Below are positions 8,040-17,691 of a stretch of DNA of 64,000 nt, in pieces. This DNA is from CAUZIZ01 sp965218775 (lineage in GTDB: Bacteria; Acidobacteriota; UBA6911; RPQK01; JAJDTT01), in assembly GCA_965218775.1 (NCBI GenBank), contig CBDCLS010000004.1:372001-436000 (forward strand), in the 5' to 3' direction. Below the pieces are notes generated by a model. The model was given only the letters and a program-made list of their open reading frames with translations. It did not search any database and had not been told where the DNA came from. Made by a program: the position numbers and the translations under genes. How positions within the stretch are numbered: the stretch's first letter is position 1; every line of letters begins with the position of its first letter.

Positions 8040-10901
8040 ATGGCGGAAAGCGGGGCGAGGGGGTTGCCTTTATCCCTTCTGTTGGCGGTGGTGTTCTGGA
8101 CTGGGGCCTGCCAGAGTTTCCCTCCGGAAGAAGGGAAAGGGGTCGAGGTGGTGCCCGCCAGCAGGCTTCCCTTGCCGTCTGGCTCCTTCCGGCTGACCTT
8201 CGGCTTGAAGGACGCCGTTCAGCAGTCCTGGGGCGGGAATCTCTTACCCTCCCAGGGACAGAGGTTACAGGTCGAGGCCGACCGCTTTCGGGCCCACAAT
8301 TACGGGCTTTCCCAGGACCCGACTTTCCCCAACGACTTCGTTCGCGACGCCCTGAGCTGGATCTGCAGCACCCGCCAGGTCTGGATGCGCTACAGCAAGG
8401 AGTTCCGCCTGCAGTCTCCAACCCTCCTGCTACACGTCTGGGAGAACCCCGGACAAGCTCCCGTCAGGGTGCAAACAGAGCAAGGAGACTTCAGCTTTCA
8501 TCCCGACCGGCTGCCGCCCTTTGAGCCGGTGCTATTCCTGGACGCAACGGTTCGCGTGGAGCGGGTGCCCCCTGCTGCGAGAATTGCCGCAGAGCGGACG
8601 GCTCAGCAGGACTTCCCCTCCCTTCTGTCGTCGGCTTCGGGGAATCTCTGGGTCGCCTGGCAGGAGTATCGGGACGGGGCTGACGCGGTCTGCGTCCGTA
8701 GGAAGGTGGGTGACACCTGGGGGCCGGTGTTCGTCCTCACCCGTGGGGCCGACGTCTTCCAGACCGCTGTTGGGGAGGACGTCGCCGGACGCATCTGGGT
8801 AATCTGGTCCATGCAAGTCGATGGCAACTGGGACTTGTATGGGCGTTGCCTGGAGGAAAGCGATTGGTCTTCCGTCGAAAGGCTGACCGACGACCCTTCT
8901 CCCGACGTGTACCCTCGGGTCGTTTCCGGCTCCCGCGATCACTTGTGGGTCTTCTGGCAGAAGACGGTGGGCGAGTCCAGCCAGATATTTGCCAATACCT
9001 TTGACGGCGAACGGTGGTCAGAGGAAACCCAGGTGAGCCAGGGAGAATCAGCCTCGGGGAACAACTGGCTTCCCGCGGCGGCAGCCGGATCGGACGGGTC
9101 GATTGTCGTTGCCTGGGACGGCTACGCCTCGGGCAGTTATGACGTCTACTTGAGGCGGTTCCGGAACGGCGCCTGGGGAAAGGTCCAGACGGTGGCGGAC
9201 AGCGATCGCTTTGAGGCCCATCCCACGGTGGCTGTGGACGAGAGGAATCGAGTGTGGTTGGCCTGGGAAGAGTCGGGTGCAGAGTGGGGGAAGGACACGG
9301 GCGCGCTGGCCGTACATCAGGGTGTGGGGTTGCAACAGGATAGGTCGATCCGGGTGGTTTGCCTGGAAGGAGACAAGAGCCTGACTCCGGCAGGGCAGCT
9401 CTCAGATGTTCTGACCGGGAATTGGGAGCTGCCCCATCTGGCCATCGATTCGAAGAGCAGCCCCTGGCTGTTCCTGCGCCATATGAGCAGTCGACGGCCG
9501 GATTCTCCAGGCACCATCTACTGGCCGCGCTGGGAGGTCTCCTGCACGCGCTACGACGGCTCCCGCTGGGGCGAGTTGATGTTTGTGCCGCACAGCAGTG
9601 GACGCAAGAACATGAGGCTGTCCTCAGCGCTGGACTCCGACGGTCGCCTCTGGGCAGTGTGGCCCACCGACAACCGCAGCACCAAGTTCTACCTGCAGCA
9701 GCACGGTCAGATCCTGGTGGGCCTCTTCGAAAGCCAGTCCACAAGCTCGGCGCCGGACTTGAAGGCCTACCAGCCGGAGCCATCACCGCCATTTGACCGT
9801 ATCCATCCGAATGAGGCAGAGCAGGTCGAACGGATTCGATCCTACAGGGTCCGGCTGCGGGAGAAGACCTATTCCATCTATCGTGGCGACATGCACCGCC
9901 ACACAGATCTCTCCATGGACGGAGGCAGGGACGGCTCCCTCCTGGACACCTACCGCTATGCCCTTGACGCAGCCCGGTTGGATTTTCTGGGAATCACGGA
10001 TCACAACGATGACGTGGAGGAGCCCTACAGCTGGTGGCTTAGCCAGAAGGTCGCCGATTGCTTCCAGTTGGAGAATTTCGTCGCCTTCTACGCCTACGAG
10101 CGGTCGCTCGCGTATCCCAACGGGCATCGAAATATCTTCTTTACCAGGCGAGGCATCCGGATCCTTCCCATCCTGGCCTGGGGAGAAGGGGAAGGCTGGG
10201 AGGGCTCGGAAAGGCTGTTCTGGTATTTGCGGCGAAACGACGGAACCTCCATCCCCCACACGACGGCCACGGGAAGTGGAACCGACTGGCGGGACAGCGA
10301 CCCGGAGGTAGAGCACCTGGTCGAGATCTTCCAGGGGATGAGGGACACCTATGAGTACCCTGGGGCGCCCAGTCCGAAGACGCTGGATCCGAGTCCGACT
10401 CTGGACCAGGACAATAGCCCTCCGAGGCGCTTCGGCTCGGTCTGGAACGCTCTCTCCAAAGGATTGAAGCTGGGTTTTATCGCCTCCTCGGATCACCACT
10501 CAACTCACATGAGCTACGCCTGCCTGATGGCTGAGAAGCTGTCCCTGGACGGTCTCTTTGAAGCCATCAGGGCCCGGCGGGCCTATGCCGCCACGGACAA
10601 TATCATTCTCGACGTTCGCTACTTCGGCTCAGATGGAGAGCACTTGATGGGTGAGCAATTTGCCAGTGAGGTTCCCGTACGCATCAAGGCCCGGATCGTC
10701 GGAACCGATCTGATTGGGCGTGTCGATCTCATCAAGAACAACGAGATCATCTACACCATCTCACCCCGTCGGCCCGAAGCAGTCTTCGAGTTCGCCGAGA
10801 CTGACCCGACCTCAGGAGAAAGTTACTACTATGTGCGGGTGAGGCAGGAGGACGGGGAGATGGCCTGGGGCTCTCCGGCGTGGGTCACCTACGGCAAGTA
10901 G
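8040..10901 (+). CDS. DUF3604 (PHP-like) lipoprotein with N-terminal propeller
   Basis: A 953-aa protein starting at ATG 8040, preceded by a strong AAGGAGG at 8027. The N-terminus is a lipoprotein signal peptide with lipobox TGAC, so a membrane-anchored exported protein is expected. The first 560 or so residues contain repeated blades with the pattern LWVAWQEYRDG, IWVIWSMQVDGNWDLYG, LWVFWQKT and VWLAWEES, like a six- or seven-bladed beta-propeller. From about residue 610 comes the DUF3604 domain: YRGDMHRHTDLSMDGGRDGS, LDFLGITDHNDD, SIPHTTATGSG and FIASSDHHSTH. These histidine/aspartate motifs resemble the metal site of PHP-type phosphoesterases. The substrate is unknown. It is monocistronic between the DUF1501 gene and a MITE-bearing gap. 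Confidence 0.85.
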   Translation: MAESGARGLPLSLLLAVVFWTGACQSFPPEEGKGVEVVPASRLPLPSGSFRLTFGLKDAVQQSWGGNLLPSQGQRLQVEADRFRAHNYGLSQDPTFPNDFVRDALSWICSTRQVWMRYSKEFRLQSPTLLLHVWENPGQAPVRVQTEQGDFSFHPDRLPPFEPVLFLDATVRVERVPPAARIAAERTAQQDFPSLLSSASGNLWVAWQEYRDGADAVCVRRKVGDTWGPVFVLTRGADVFQTAVGEDVAGRIWVIWSMQVDGNWDLYGRCLEESDWSSVERLTDDPSPDVYPRVVSGSRDHLWVFWQKTVGESSQIFANTFDGERWSEETQVSQGESASGNNWLPAAAAGSDGSIVVAWDGYASGSYDVYLRRFRNGAWGKVQTVADSDRFEAHPTVAVDERNRVWLAWEESGAEWGKDTGALAVHQGVGLQQDRSIRVVCLEGDKSLTPAGQLSDVLTGNWELPHLAIDSKSSPWLFLRHMSSRRPDSPGTIYWPRWEVSCTRYDGSRWGELMFVPHSSGRKNMRLSSALDSDGRLWAVWPTDNRSTKFYLQQHGQILVGLFESQSTSSAPDLKAYQPEPSPPFDRIHPNEAEQVERIRSYRVRLREKTYSIYRGDMHRHTDLSMDGGRDGSLLDTYRYALDAARLDFLGITDHNDDVEEPYSWWLSQKVADCFQLENFVAFYAYERSLAYPNGHRNIFFTRRGIRILPILAWGEGEGWEGSERLFWYLRRNDGTSIPHTTATGSGTDWRDSDPEVEHLVEIFQGMRDTYEYPGAPSPKTLDPSPTLDQDNSPPRRFGSVWNALSKGLKLGFIASSDHHSTHMSYACLMAEKLSLDGLFEAIRARRAYAATDNIILDVRYFGSDGEHLMGEQFASEVPVRIKARIVGTDLIGRVDLIKNNEIIYTISPRRPEAVFEFAETDPTSGESYYYVRVRQEDGEMAWGSPAWVTYGK

Positions 10902-11809
10902 AAACACACCCGGCGTGACCTGAAGCTTCAACGATGGGTTGCAAGTCGCAGGTCGCTGAGAAAAAGCATCTATTGATGTAAGAGCAAAACACAGCCGCGC
11001 ACGGGGCCGAATGCCTGCAACATCAAACCCAGTTCCGCGGAGAGTTGCTCATCGGCACGAGAGTGCCGCTGGTCATCGCGAATTAGATCGAGGCATTTGG
11101 ACAGAAGCGGACTAGCCGAGCCCCTTGCCTAGAACTCCACGAGGAAGCGCCCCAACCGTCGTCTTATTGGTCCTACGACGTTGGCTGACGCAAGGAGCGT
11201 GCGGAAGACGATCCGTTGAGGCCAGTTCATCGCCGCAGCCATCTTGCGACCTAAGGGTCTGCGCAAGAATAACTTGGTAGAATTGGCGCTCAGATTTGCG
11301 CCAGATTTGGCCGCGAACGATTGAGCGAAACCGCAGGCGTAGCCGGGTCTACGTTGAGGATTTCGCGATTGAGGAGCGGCCGAAGATGGTGTGAAAATGA
11401 GATGCCAAAATGCCAAGTTATTTTTGCGCAGACCCTAAGGGTGCGACGACGATTTTGCCCGGTTCAGCTTGCACGAACGTGATCTTACCCGGGTGTCGCC
11501 AGTTCTCTGCATCGACGTCAGCGATCGAAAAACTACATGAGTCCGGCCGCTACAGGCTCCAATGGATCGGGAAGTTCCCTTCTCGAATGATCTGGCTCTC
11601 AGCCGGGGGCCGGACTAAGCTTGAAACTTGGTTTCGCTATTGCCTACCGATTCCCGGATTAGCGGCATATCAGAGCCGTGACCGTGAGGGAACGGGACAC
11701 AGCTACAGGCGGGTCTCTACGGGTCGTGCGACCGGGCGGCGCTCGTGTGACTCCTAGCCCGCATTTCTCTTTCTCACAGCGTGGCCGCTGGCGACTTCGA
11801 TGCGAAGCG
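10902..11809. other. Intergenic gap holding a MITE
   Basis: No convincing gene is seen in these 908 bases. The stretch 11252-11442 is a 191-bp inverted-repeat element that recurs at 18181. The remaining sequence has only short frames without recognisable products or ribosome-binding sites. The genes on either side end here convergently. Confidence 0.6.
11252..11442. mobile_element. MITE family 1, copy 1
   Basis: A 191-bp element nearly identical to 18181-18371; only about two bases near the left end differ by eye. Its ends are imperfect inverted repeats of about 28 bp: the left end reads AAGGGTCTGCGCAAGAATAA and the right end, reverse-complemented, begins TTAGGGTCTGCGCAAAAATA. It encodes no transposase; a reverse-strand open frame inside it occurs in both copies only because the DNA is the same. 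Sequence similarity stops right at the ends, which defines a mobile unit. No clear target duplication was found. The parent transposase is not in the window. Confidence 0.75.
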
Positions 11810-13570
11810 CTAGGGCATGGCCGTTGAGGCGGTGACTCCCAGCTTCTGCCTGAGATTCTCCAGCTCCTTCCGGAGCTCGTCCTGCACCTCCAGATGGTCT
11901 GGTGAGTCGTAGAGGCTCACCAACTCACTCGGGTCGGATTGTCGATCGAACAGTTCCCACTCCAGCGTCTCCGGATAGTGAATCAGCTTGTAGCGGTCGG
12001 TGGCGAGGCCGTAGTGCTCGGGCACGCCATGGGCGAGCATGGATTCGTAGTAGTGGTAGTAGAAGCTCTCGCGCCAGTCCGAGCTGACCTCCCCTCCCAG
12101 CAAGGGTACCAGGCTGAGGCCCTGCATCTCGCCCGGGACCGGGACTCCGGCCATTTCGAGAAAGGTCTCAGCGAGGTCGAGGTTGGAGACCAGCGAGGAG
12201 TCGGAGGATCCAGCGGCGACAACACCCGGCCAGCGGACGATCAGTGGAGTCCGGAGGGATTCCTCATACATCCACCGCTTGTCGAACCATCCATGCTCTC
12301 CCAGAAAGAATCCCTGATCGGAGCTGTAGACCACCACTGTGTCGTCGGTGAGACCGGCCCGGTCGAGATAGTCCAGGACCCGGCCCAGGTTGTCGTCGAT
12401 GGAAGCGACACAGCGCAGGTAATCCTTGATATAGCGTTGGTATTTCCATCGCACCAGATCCCGGCCTGTCATCTCCGTCTCCCGGAAGGCCCGGTTGGAG
12501 GCAGCGTAGGCCGCGTTCCAGGCTTCCCGCTGAGGCTTCGTGAGACGGCCGAAGGAGTGCTTCCAGGAGGCGATCTCCCGCTCCCCGATCGAAACTCCTT
12601 CGCCGGGAGCGAGCTTGAGATCGTAGCTGAGGAGCATGTGCCGCCCGATTTCCATGCTCTGGTTGGCGGCCGGACTCGCGCGTCGACTGTAATCGTCGAA
12701 GAGGGTCTCGGGCTCAGGAATAGCCTCGGAGATGAAGCGGTTCAAATGTTGGGGGCCCGGCATCCAGTTCCGGTGGGGAGCCTTGTGCTGATACATCAGA
12801 AGAAAAGGCCGGTCTGGGTCACGGCGTTCTTTGAGCCAATCCAGAACGAGGTCTGTGATCACGTCGGTCACGTAGCCCTCGATCTGGACGGATCCCTCGG
12901 CTGAAAGCAGTTCCGGGTTATAGTAGGAGCCCTGATCTGGGAGAATCATCCAGTGATCGAAGCCGGTGGGATCGCTCTTCAGGTGCCACTTGCCCACAAC
13001 AGCTGTCTGGTATCCTCGCTGCTGCAGCAGCTTGGGAAAGGTCTCCTGGCTACCCTCGAAGACGATCAGGTTGTCCAACACTCCATTGACGTGGCTGTAC
13101 TTTCCCGTGAGGATCACTGCACGAGAAGGGGCGCAGATCGAATTCGTCACGAGGCAGCGATCAAACCGCATGCCTTCGCGGGCCAGGCGATCCAGGTTGG
13201 CGATATGATTCCGATTGAGTTGCGAGGCGTCGGTCTGTGCATCTCCGAAAATGGGCTGCACGCGGCTGTCGTAGCAGGGGGCATCGCCTGCCAGGACCGA
13301 CCAGCCAATGGTGGTCACGTGCGTCCCCGCCAGGGGGCGGATCCGGGCATCGAGAAACCCTTCCGGCGTTCTCCCCTTGGGGTGGTGGAGCGGCTCGGAA
13401 TCGTCGTTGAAGATGACCCGCGGTTTGAGTCGGGCAGCGTGCCTGAGGGCCTGAGGTGAGCCCTCGTCAGGAACACGCCCAGTTTGGTCTTCGCTAGGAC
13501 CGGATGAGCAGGCGCCCCCGCCAAGCGTAGCGGCCGTAAGGAAGGCTAGGCAGAAGAAGCGGATGTCCAC
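11810..13570 (-). CDS. Sulfatase (S1-type, formylglycine-dependent), lipoprotein
   Basis: Hydrolyses sulfate esters, probably of a polysaccharide. The formylglycine motif CAPSRAVILTGK is present (C-x-P-S-R, near 13130 on the plus strand), so post-translational activation is expected. Other family segments are VVGKWHLKSDPTGFDHW, YQHKAPHRNW, VVVYSSDQGFFLGEHGWFDK and, at the end, DRYKLIHYPETLEWELFD followed by the typical SDPSE motif. Starting at GTG 13570 gives a 586-aa protein with a lipobox (GGAC) after a hydrophobic stretch, so it is probably membrane-anchored in the periplasm. An upstream GTG at 13657, also with a GGAG, would add 29 residues ahead of the signal. The substrate cannot be told. 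It is transcribed divergently from the M81 peptidase gene. Confidence 0.9.
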   Translation of the reverse strand: MDIRFFCLAFLTAATLGGGACSSGPSEDQTGRVPDEGSPQALRHAARLKPRVIFNDDSEPLHHPKGRTPEGFLDARIRPLAGTHVTTIGWSVLAGDAPCYDSRVQPIFGDAQTDASQLNRNHIANLDRLAREGMRFDRCLVTNSICAPSRAVILTGKYSHVNGVLDNLIVFEGSQETFPKLLQQRGYQTAVVGKWHLKSDPTGFDHWMILPDQGSYYNPELLSAEGSVQIEGYVTDVITDLVLDWLKERRDPDRPFLLMYQHKAPHRNWMPGPQHLNRFISEAIPEPETLFDDYSRRASPAANQSMEIGRHMLLSYDLKLAPGEGVSIGEREIASWKHSFGRLTKPQREAWNAAYAASNRAFRETEMTGRDLVRWKYQRYIKDYLRCVASIDDNLGRVLDYLDRAGLTDDTVVVYSSDQGFFLGEHGWFDKRWMYEESLRTPLIVRWPGVVAAGSSDSSLVSNLDLAETFLEMAGVPVPGEMQGLSLVPLLGGEVSSDWRESFYYHYYESMLAHGVPEHYGLATDRYKLIHYPETLEWELFDRQSDPSELVSLYDSPDHLEVQDELRKELENLRQKLGVTASTAMP

Positions 13571-13810
13571 CCTCGCCCTCGGCCTGAGATACCGCTCCAG
13601 AAAGTCGGCGGCGAACAGCACGTCGGTCTTGTCAAGTTCCCTTCGTTCAGGGGGCACGGTTCGTTTCTCCGGGGGGAAAAGACCCGTAGCATCCGGCGAT
13701 GACCCGACGCAGGGCCTTCGAGGTCGGACCCTGATTGTGGTCCCGAATGCTTTGCCAGTGTGGTGTCATGATGGTACAACACCCATGACAACATTTCCAA
13801 GGCGGTGCGA

Positions 13811-15292
13811 ATGCGAGTGGCCGTTGGCTCTCTGCTGCAGGAAACCAACACCTTTTCACCCCAGGCGACCCGGCGGGATCATTTCCAGCTTACGACCGGA
13901 CCGGCGCTGCTTGAAGCGGCACGCCGGGAGGAGACAGAAGTCAGAGGATTTCTCGATGTCCTCGAAGCTGAAGCTATTGAAGCCGTCCCACTGCTGGGCG
14001 GCTGGGCCGTCAGCTACGGGAGGATTGCCGAGGATGAGTTTCGCTCTTTGGTCGATGATCTGTTGCAGACTCTGCGTGATGCGGGTTCCTTGGATGCAGT
14101 CCTTCTGGCACTGCATGGGGCGTGGGCCGCGGAGGGAAAGGACAGTGCCGATGGGTATCTGCTGGAGCGGGTTCGAAGCTTGGTCGGACCCAGTTTACCT
14201 GTGGTGGTAAGCCTCGACCTTCACTCCAATCTGGCCCGGGCCATCTGGACCAACGCCGATGCCCTGGTCGGCTACCGGACCTCCCCCCACGTAGATATTT
14301 TTGACACCGGTCGGCGGGCCGCGTCGTTGTTGGTCAGTATGCTCAAGGCAGGTCTGCGTCCCGCGATGGCTGTGTCCAAGCTTCCCCTGGTGACTCAGGC
14401 CGAGGAGATGGTGAGTGACCGCGGCGTCTTCAAGCAGCTGCTGGGCTACACGGCTTCACTGGAAGACCGCCCCGGAGTGGTTTCTGCTTCGATGTTTCCC
14501 TGTCAACCTTGGTTGGACGTAGAGGAACTCGGCTGGTCCTCAGTCGTCATTACCGATGACGACCTTCCCCTGGCGCAGAAATTGGCAGACGAGCTGGCTT
14601 CTCGACTCTGGTCTCACCGTCACCAGTTCGTGGTGCAGCTGCCAGGCGTGGATGAGGCCCTGGACCAAGCAATGCGGATCGAAGGCGGCCCCGTCACCCT
14701 GGGCGAAGGGGCTGATGGAACCATGGGCGGCTCGCCGGGTGACAGCACCTACATCCTCGAGGCCATCCTGGCAAGGGGCCTGGATGTGCCAACGGCTGCC
14801 GTGGTGGTGGATCCGGATGCCGTTGCCCAGGCAGTCGCCGCCGGTGTGGGGCAGGTTGTCACTCTGTCCCTGGGTGGGAAGCTCAATCCTGCCTATGCCC
14901 GGCCGGTAAGGGTCAGAGGCCGGGTCAAGCTCGTCTCCGATGGGGAGTTCCGCTACAAAGGCCGCTGCTATACCGGCCGGCGGGTCCGAATGGGCCGAAC
15001 CGTGGTGCTCAAGCTGAATCAGATCAACCTGTTGGTCGCCGAACGTACGATGCCCACGACCGACCCGGAGCTGTATCGCAGTCACGGCATTGAGCCTCTT
15101 GAAATGAAGCTGGTGCTGGTGAAGTCACCGCTGGGGTTTCGGATCGACTACGAGGCGATTTCTAAGGCTGTGATCTCAGTCGACACCCCCGGCTGCTGCC
15201 GAGCGGACCTGAGTAAACTGCCGTTCCAGCGGATTCCACGACCCATCTTTCCCCTCGATCCTATCGATGATTGGCGCCAACCTCACCCTTGA
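13811..15292 (+). CDS. M81 family metallopeptidase (MlrC-like)
   Basis: A 493-aa protein starting at ATG 13811; a GTG two codons upstream is the alternative. The N-terminus VAVGSLLQETNTFSPQ is the classic opening of the microcystinase C/M81 family. VVVSLDLHSNLAR and VGYRTSPHVDIFDTGRRAA match the conserved metal-binding N-terminal domain. The C-terminal domain has GADGTMGGSPGDSTYILEA and IDTPGCCRADLSKLPF-like sequence (here VDTPGCCRADLSKLPF). Family members are zinc-dependent hydrolases; only MlrC of microcystin degradation is well characterised, and most homologues in such genomes have no known substrate. No signal peptide is seen, so it is probably cytoplasmic. Full length. Confidence 0.9.
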   Translation: MRVAVGSLLQETNTFSPQATRRDHFQLTTGPALLEAARREETEVRGFLDVLEAEAIEAVPLLGGWAVSYGRIAEDEFRSLVDDLLQTLRDAGSLDAVLLALHGAWAAEGKDSADGYLLERVRSLVGPSLPVVVSLDLHSNLARAIWTNADALVGYRTSPHVDIFDTGRRAASLLVSMLKAGLRPAMAVSKLPLVTQAEEMVSDRGVFKQLLGYTASLEDRPGVVSASMFPCQPWLDVEELGWSSVVITDDDLPLAQKLADELASRLWSHRHQFVVQLPGVDEALDQAMRIEGGPVTLGEGADGTMGGSPGDSTYILEAILARGLDVPTAAVVVDPDAVAQAVAAGVGQVVTLSLGGKLNPAYARPVRVRGRVKLVSDGEFRYKGRCYTGRRVRMGRTVVLKLNQINLLVAERTMPTTDPELYRSHGIEPLEMKLVLVKSPLGFRIDYEAISKAVISVDTPGCCRADLSKLPFQRIPRPIFPLDPIDDWRQPHP

Positions 15293-15640
15293 GAGAGTCC
15301 TCCCTTCCACCTACATGCACCCACCGGACTGACAAGAGATGACGTATCTGGACTGGTTCCAGCAGAGACAGCGGGTTGGCTGAGTCGCTCCTGGGAGGAT
15401 CTTCCGGAGGTAATGCCATCCCCCTTCCACAGCCGCCAGCACGTCCCTCCCTGGTGGGTGACGACCACCACGTTGCCCTCGGTCCAGAGAATCGTGCCCC
15501 GGTGCCCGTAGTATTCATTCAGGCTCCCCGGCACCTCCCGGAACGATCGGCCCCCGTCGCTGGACTCGAGCAGCAACCCCTGTTTGTAGACCCACTCTGA
15601 ACCGGGAGGACAGCCGGTTTTCTTCTCCGCAGCCGCCCGG
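15283..15640 (-). pseudogene. Sialidase/BNR-repeat protein fragment
   Basis: In one minus-strand frame, from a stop near 15640 to about 15300, the residues GSEWVYKQGLLLESSDGGR and then SLNEYYGHRGTILWTEGN and VVVVTHQGGTCWRLWKGDG are seen. SSDGGRSF is an Asp-box of BNR/sialidase-like propellers. The segment has no start and no signal peptide, and the frame closes after about 115 codons, whereas such proteins have 350-450 residues. It overlaps the 3' end of the M81 gene by 10 bases. It reads as an internal piece of a decayed exported propeller enzyme. Confidence 0.55.
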
Positions 15641-15666
15641 TCTTACCCACCGGCAGGCGGTCCGGG

Positions 15667-17010
15667 CTAGAACCCCTGCCGCTCAAAAAACGGGCGTAGG
15701 GCGTCATTGTATTCCCGACCACCTTTCTGAAAAAAGCCCATAAAATAAAAGGGGACGGATCCCCGGTGCACCATCTCGTCGGTCCACTGCGCACAGATCA
15801 TCTGTTGTATGACGTTGTTCACGATACCGGAGGTGGGACATATCCCTCCCGGGTGTCCGGGGATTGCAATCACTCCCCCTGACTCGGGTGAATAATTGTC
15901 GAATCCCGCATCCGCCACATCGATAAGACGCCCCGGTGGCAGGACTCCGTCGAGCGAACTCGGACCAATCGCTACGACATAAGCACCCTCTAGCTGTTTT
16001 TCCATTGCAAGCTCGATCTCCTCACGATAGGCAGGCGAGATAGCGTTTACGAGCAGAACATTCTGTTGCTTTGTGGCTTCCCAGTCACCCCGGTTCACGA
16101 TCATGGGTCCGGACGCCACGCCGCTCAATTCGCTGGCAAGCCCAGGATGCTCGAGGCTTTTTACGAACCAGCGTCCCCCTTTTCGAATCCGCCGCGCCAT
16201 GGTGACCGCGACATGCCGGATTCCATGCATGTGTTCCTTTATTCTTCCAACGCGTTCTGTGAGGATACGCAGATATTCGGCACTCTTGTCGATTTTTCTG
16301 ACCTTTTTATTTGCCAGCTTGTTTGCAATCTCCGCGGTCAACATCCAGTGAAGCGTTCCCAGCCCGGTTGCGGAGGATGGGCAAAGAGTGAACTCGGGAA
16401 TCTCGGGCGCGTGGACCAGACCCTGGTAGTAGGGGACATGGCTGTGGAGGATCTCATTGGAAACGTCCTTCAACATAACATCATCCTCATTCGGATTTGT
16501 GAATCCGGCCGGTCTGAACTCGTTGTCGACGTAGTTGACAGTCACGCTCACCACATAGACTCCCCGCTCGCGGGCAGCCTGTACGGCTCTAGTGCAATGA
16601 TTGGTAAAGACCATGTCGCCTTTTTTGAGTGCGTCAAAGCCCTTGTGGTCTTTCAGGAGGCCAGGGTTGCCTCGGCGAGTTTCTTCCTGTTCGTGAAAGG
16701 GCATGTGCCCCACGTTCATGGAAGTCCAGACGGTTCCTCCACTTCGAATCACCTCAGCTGCCCGGGAAGCCAGCTCGCCGACCTGCTCGAGCTCCCCGCT
16801 GAGGCGGCCCAGGATCTCCAGAGTCCCCTGGTAGTACTCCTCCATGAACAGGATGGTATGCCCAAAGTTATATTCGCTTTCCCAGTCGTGAGCACGCTCT
16901 TCGCCCGTACAAGCTTCGTGTGCGCCCGGCTTTGAGATTGCCGTGCCGGCAACCGCGGTACCCAGTACGGCTCCAGCACGAAGAATCTCACGCCGACTCG
17001 TCTTCAACAT
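15667..17010 (-). CDS. Tat-exported SIS-domain-like protein
   Basis: A 447-aa protein. ATG 17010 is chosen because GGAGGTGGAG precedes it; a longer frame to 17085 has no such site. The N-terminus SRREILRAGAVLGTAVAG is a twin-arginine signal. The body resembles proteins with a SIS (phosphosugar isomerase-type) fold related to DUF2529: YYQGTLEILGRLSGELEQV, AAEVIRSGGTVWTSMNVGHM, KKGDMVFTNHCTRAVQAARE and GVYVVSVTVNYVDNEF. A second alpha/beta half follows, ending in a PFYFMGFFQKGGREYND region. An exported SIS-like protein may bind sugar phosphates or related ligands, but no reaction can be assigned. A TPR gene lies 120 bp upstream on the same strand. Confidence 0.6.
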   Translation of the reverse strand: MLKTSRREILRAGAVLGTAVAGTAISKPGAHEACTGEERAHDWESEYNFGHTILFMEEYYQGTLEILGRLSGELEQVGELASRAAEVIRSGGTVWTSMNVGHMPFHEQEETRRGNPGLLKDHKGFDALKKGDMVFTNHCTRAVQAARERGVYVVSVTVNYVDNEFRPAGFTNPNEDDVMLKDVSNEILHSHVPYYQGLVHAPEIPEFTLCPSSATGLGTLHWMLTAEIANKLANKKVRKIDKSAEYLRILTERVGRIKEHMHGIRHVAVTMARRIRKGGRWFVKSLEHPGLASELSGVASGPMIVNRGDWEATKQQNVLLVNAISPAYREEIELAMEKQLEGAYVVAIGPSSLDGVLPPGRLIDVADAGFDNYSPESGGVIAIPGHPGGICPTSGIVNNVIQQMICAQWTDEMVHRGSVPFYFMGFFQKGGREYNDALRPFFERQGF

Positions 17011-17130
17011 CTCCACCTCCTTGTAGTAATCTCCCTTGTATGGGTTCCGCGGTTTCCCGCGGGGGTCAATGCCCACGCAGCTCACGCCGACCAGCAGGAC
17101 CCTGATCGGTGAGATCCGACCCTCTCTGCG

Positions 17131-17691
17131 CTACCCGTCGCCATGGTGGTCCTCCCACCTCTCGCCCGCGCGGACCTGGGGCAGCAGGAAGCGGATACCC
17201 TGGTTATCGGTGGGGTTGAGCCAGAGGAGCCGGCCGAAAACCTCCGCTGCCTCGTCGGCACGGCGGAGGCGCCAGAGGCAGAGCCCCAAGCCGTGCATGC
17301 AGCGCAGGAAGGGGCGGTTGTCGATACGGTCCCAGGGCAGCAGGCCGTCGAAGTCGTCGGCCAGCGACGGCTCGCCTATGCGCACGCCCACCTCGTAGTG
17401 ACGGATGGCCTGTTCGGGGCGGTTGTCGAAGGTGAAGTTGCCAAGGTGCGCGTGGGCGTCGAGGCAGCGGAGGTCAGCCGCCAACATCTCGACGAGGAGC
17501 TGCTGTGCGCCGAGACGATCGCCGGCGGAATTCAGCTCGCTCGCCTCGAGGATTGGATCGCTGTCCCAGTCGTCCGGGTTGGCGCCGGGCAGCACCGGCT
17601 CCATCTCAAACGGCCTGCTTGGGCCCCAGGCGTCGGTTAGGATCTCGTCGAGGAGCGCCTCAGTCCCATCCGGCCATTCGACCTTGCTCAT
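17131..17691 (-). CDS. TPR-like hypothetical protein
   Basis: 186 aa from ATG 17691, with AAGGGGAAATC directly upstream. The middle and C-terminal parts are helical and repeat-like: DRLGAQQLLVEMLAADLRCL, DAHAHLGNFTFDNRPEQAIR, HYEVGVRIGE and GLCLWRLRRADEAAEVFGRL, which match TPR spacing (small residues, then A near helix B, then P in LWLNP). It is soluble, without a signal peptide. Similar proteins occur as stand-alone cytoplasmic TPR proteins of unknown role. It may be co-transcribed with the downstream SIS-like gene. Confidence 0.6.
   Translation of the reverse strand: MSKVEWPDGTEALLDEILTDAWGPSRPFEMEPVLPGANPDDWDSDPILEASELNSAGDRLGAQQLLVEMLAADLRCLDAHAHLGNFTFDNRPEQAIRHYEVGVRIGEPSLADDFDGLLPWDRIDNRPFLRCMHGLGLCLWRLRRADEAAEVFGRLLWLNPTDNQGIRFLLPQVRAGERWEDHHGDG

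Noticed and set aside
8737..9792. 351-codon minus-strand frame inside the DUF3604 gene
   Set aside because: Arg/Pro/Ser-rich antisense frame, no start signal and no recognisable domain.
11129..11416. Minus-strand open frame overlapping MITE copy 1 (and its twin near 18148-18345)
   Set aside because: The shared part is exactly the MITE; the frames differ outside it and there is no independent sign of coding.
11939..12904. 321-codon plus-strand frame opposite the sulfatase
   Set aside because: Antisense shadow; the sulfatase reading with its CxPSR motif explains the sequence.
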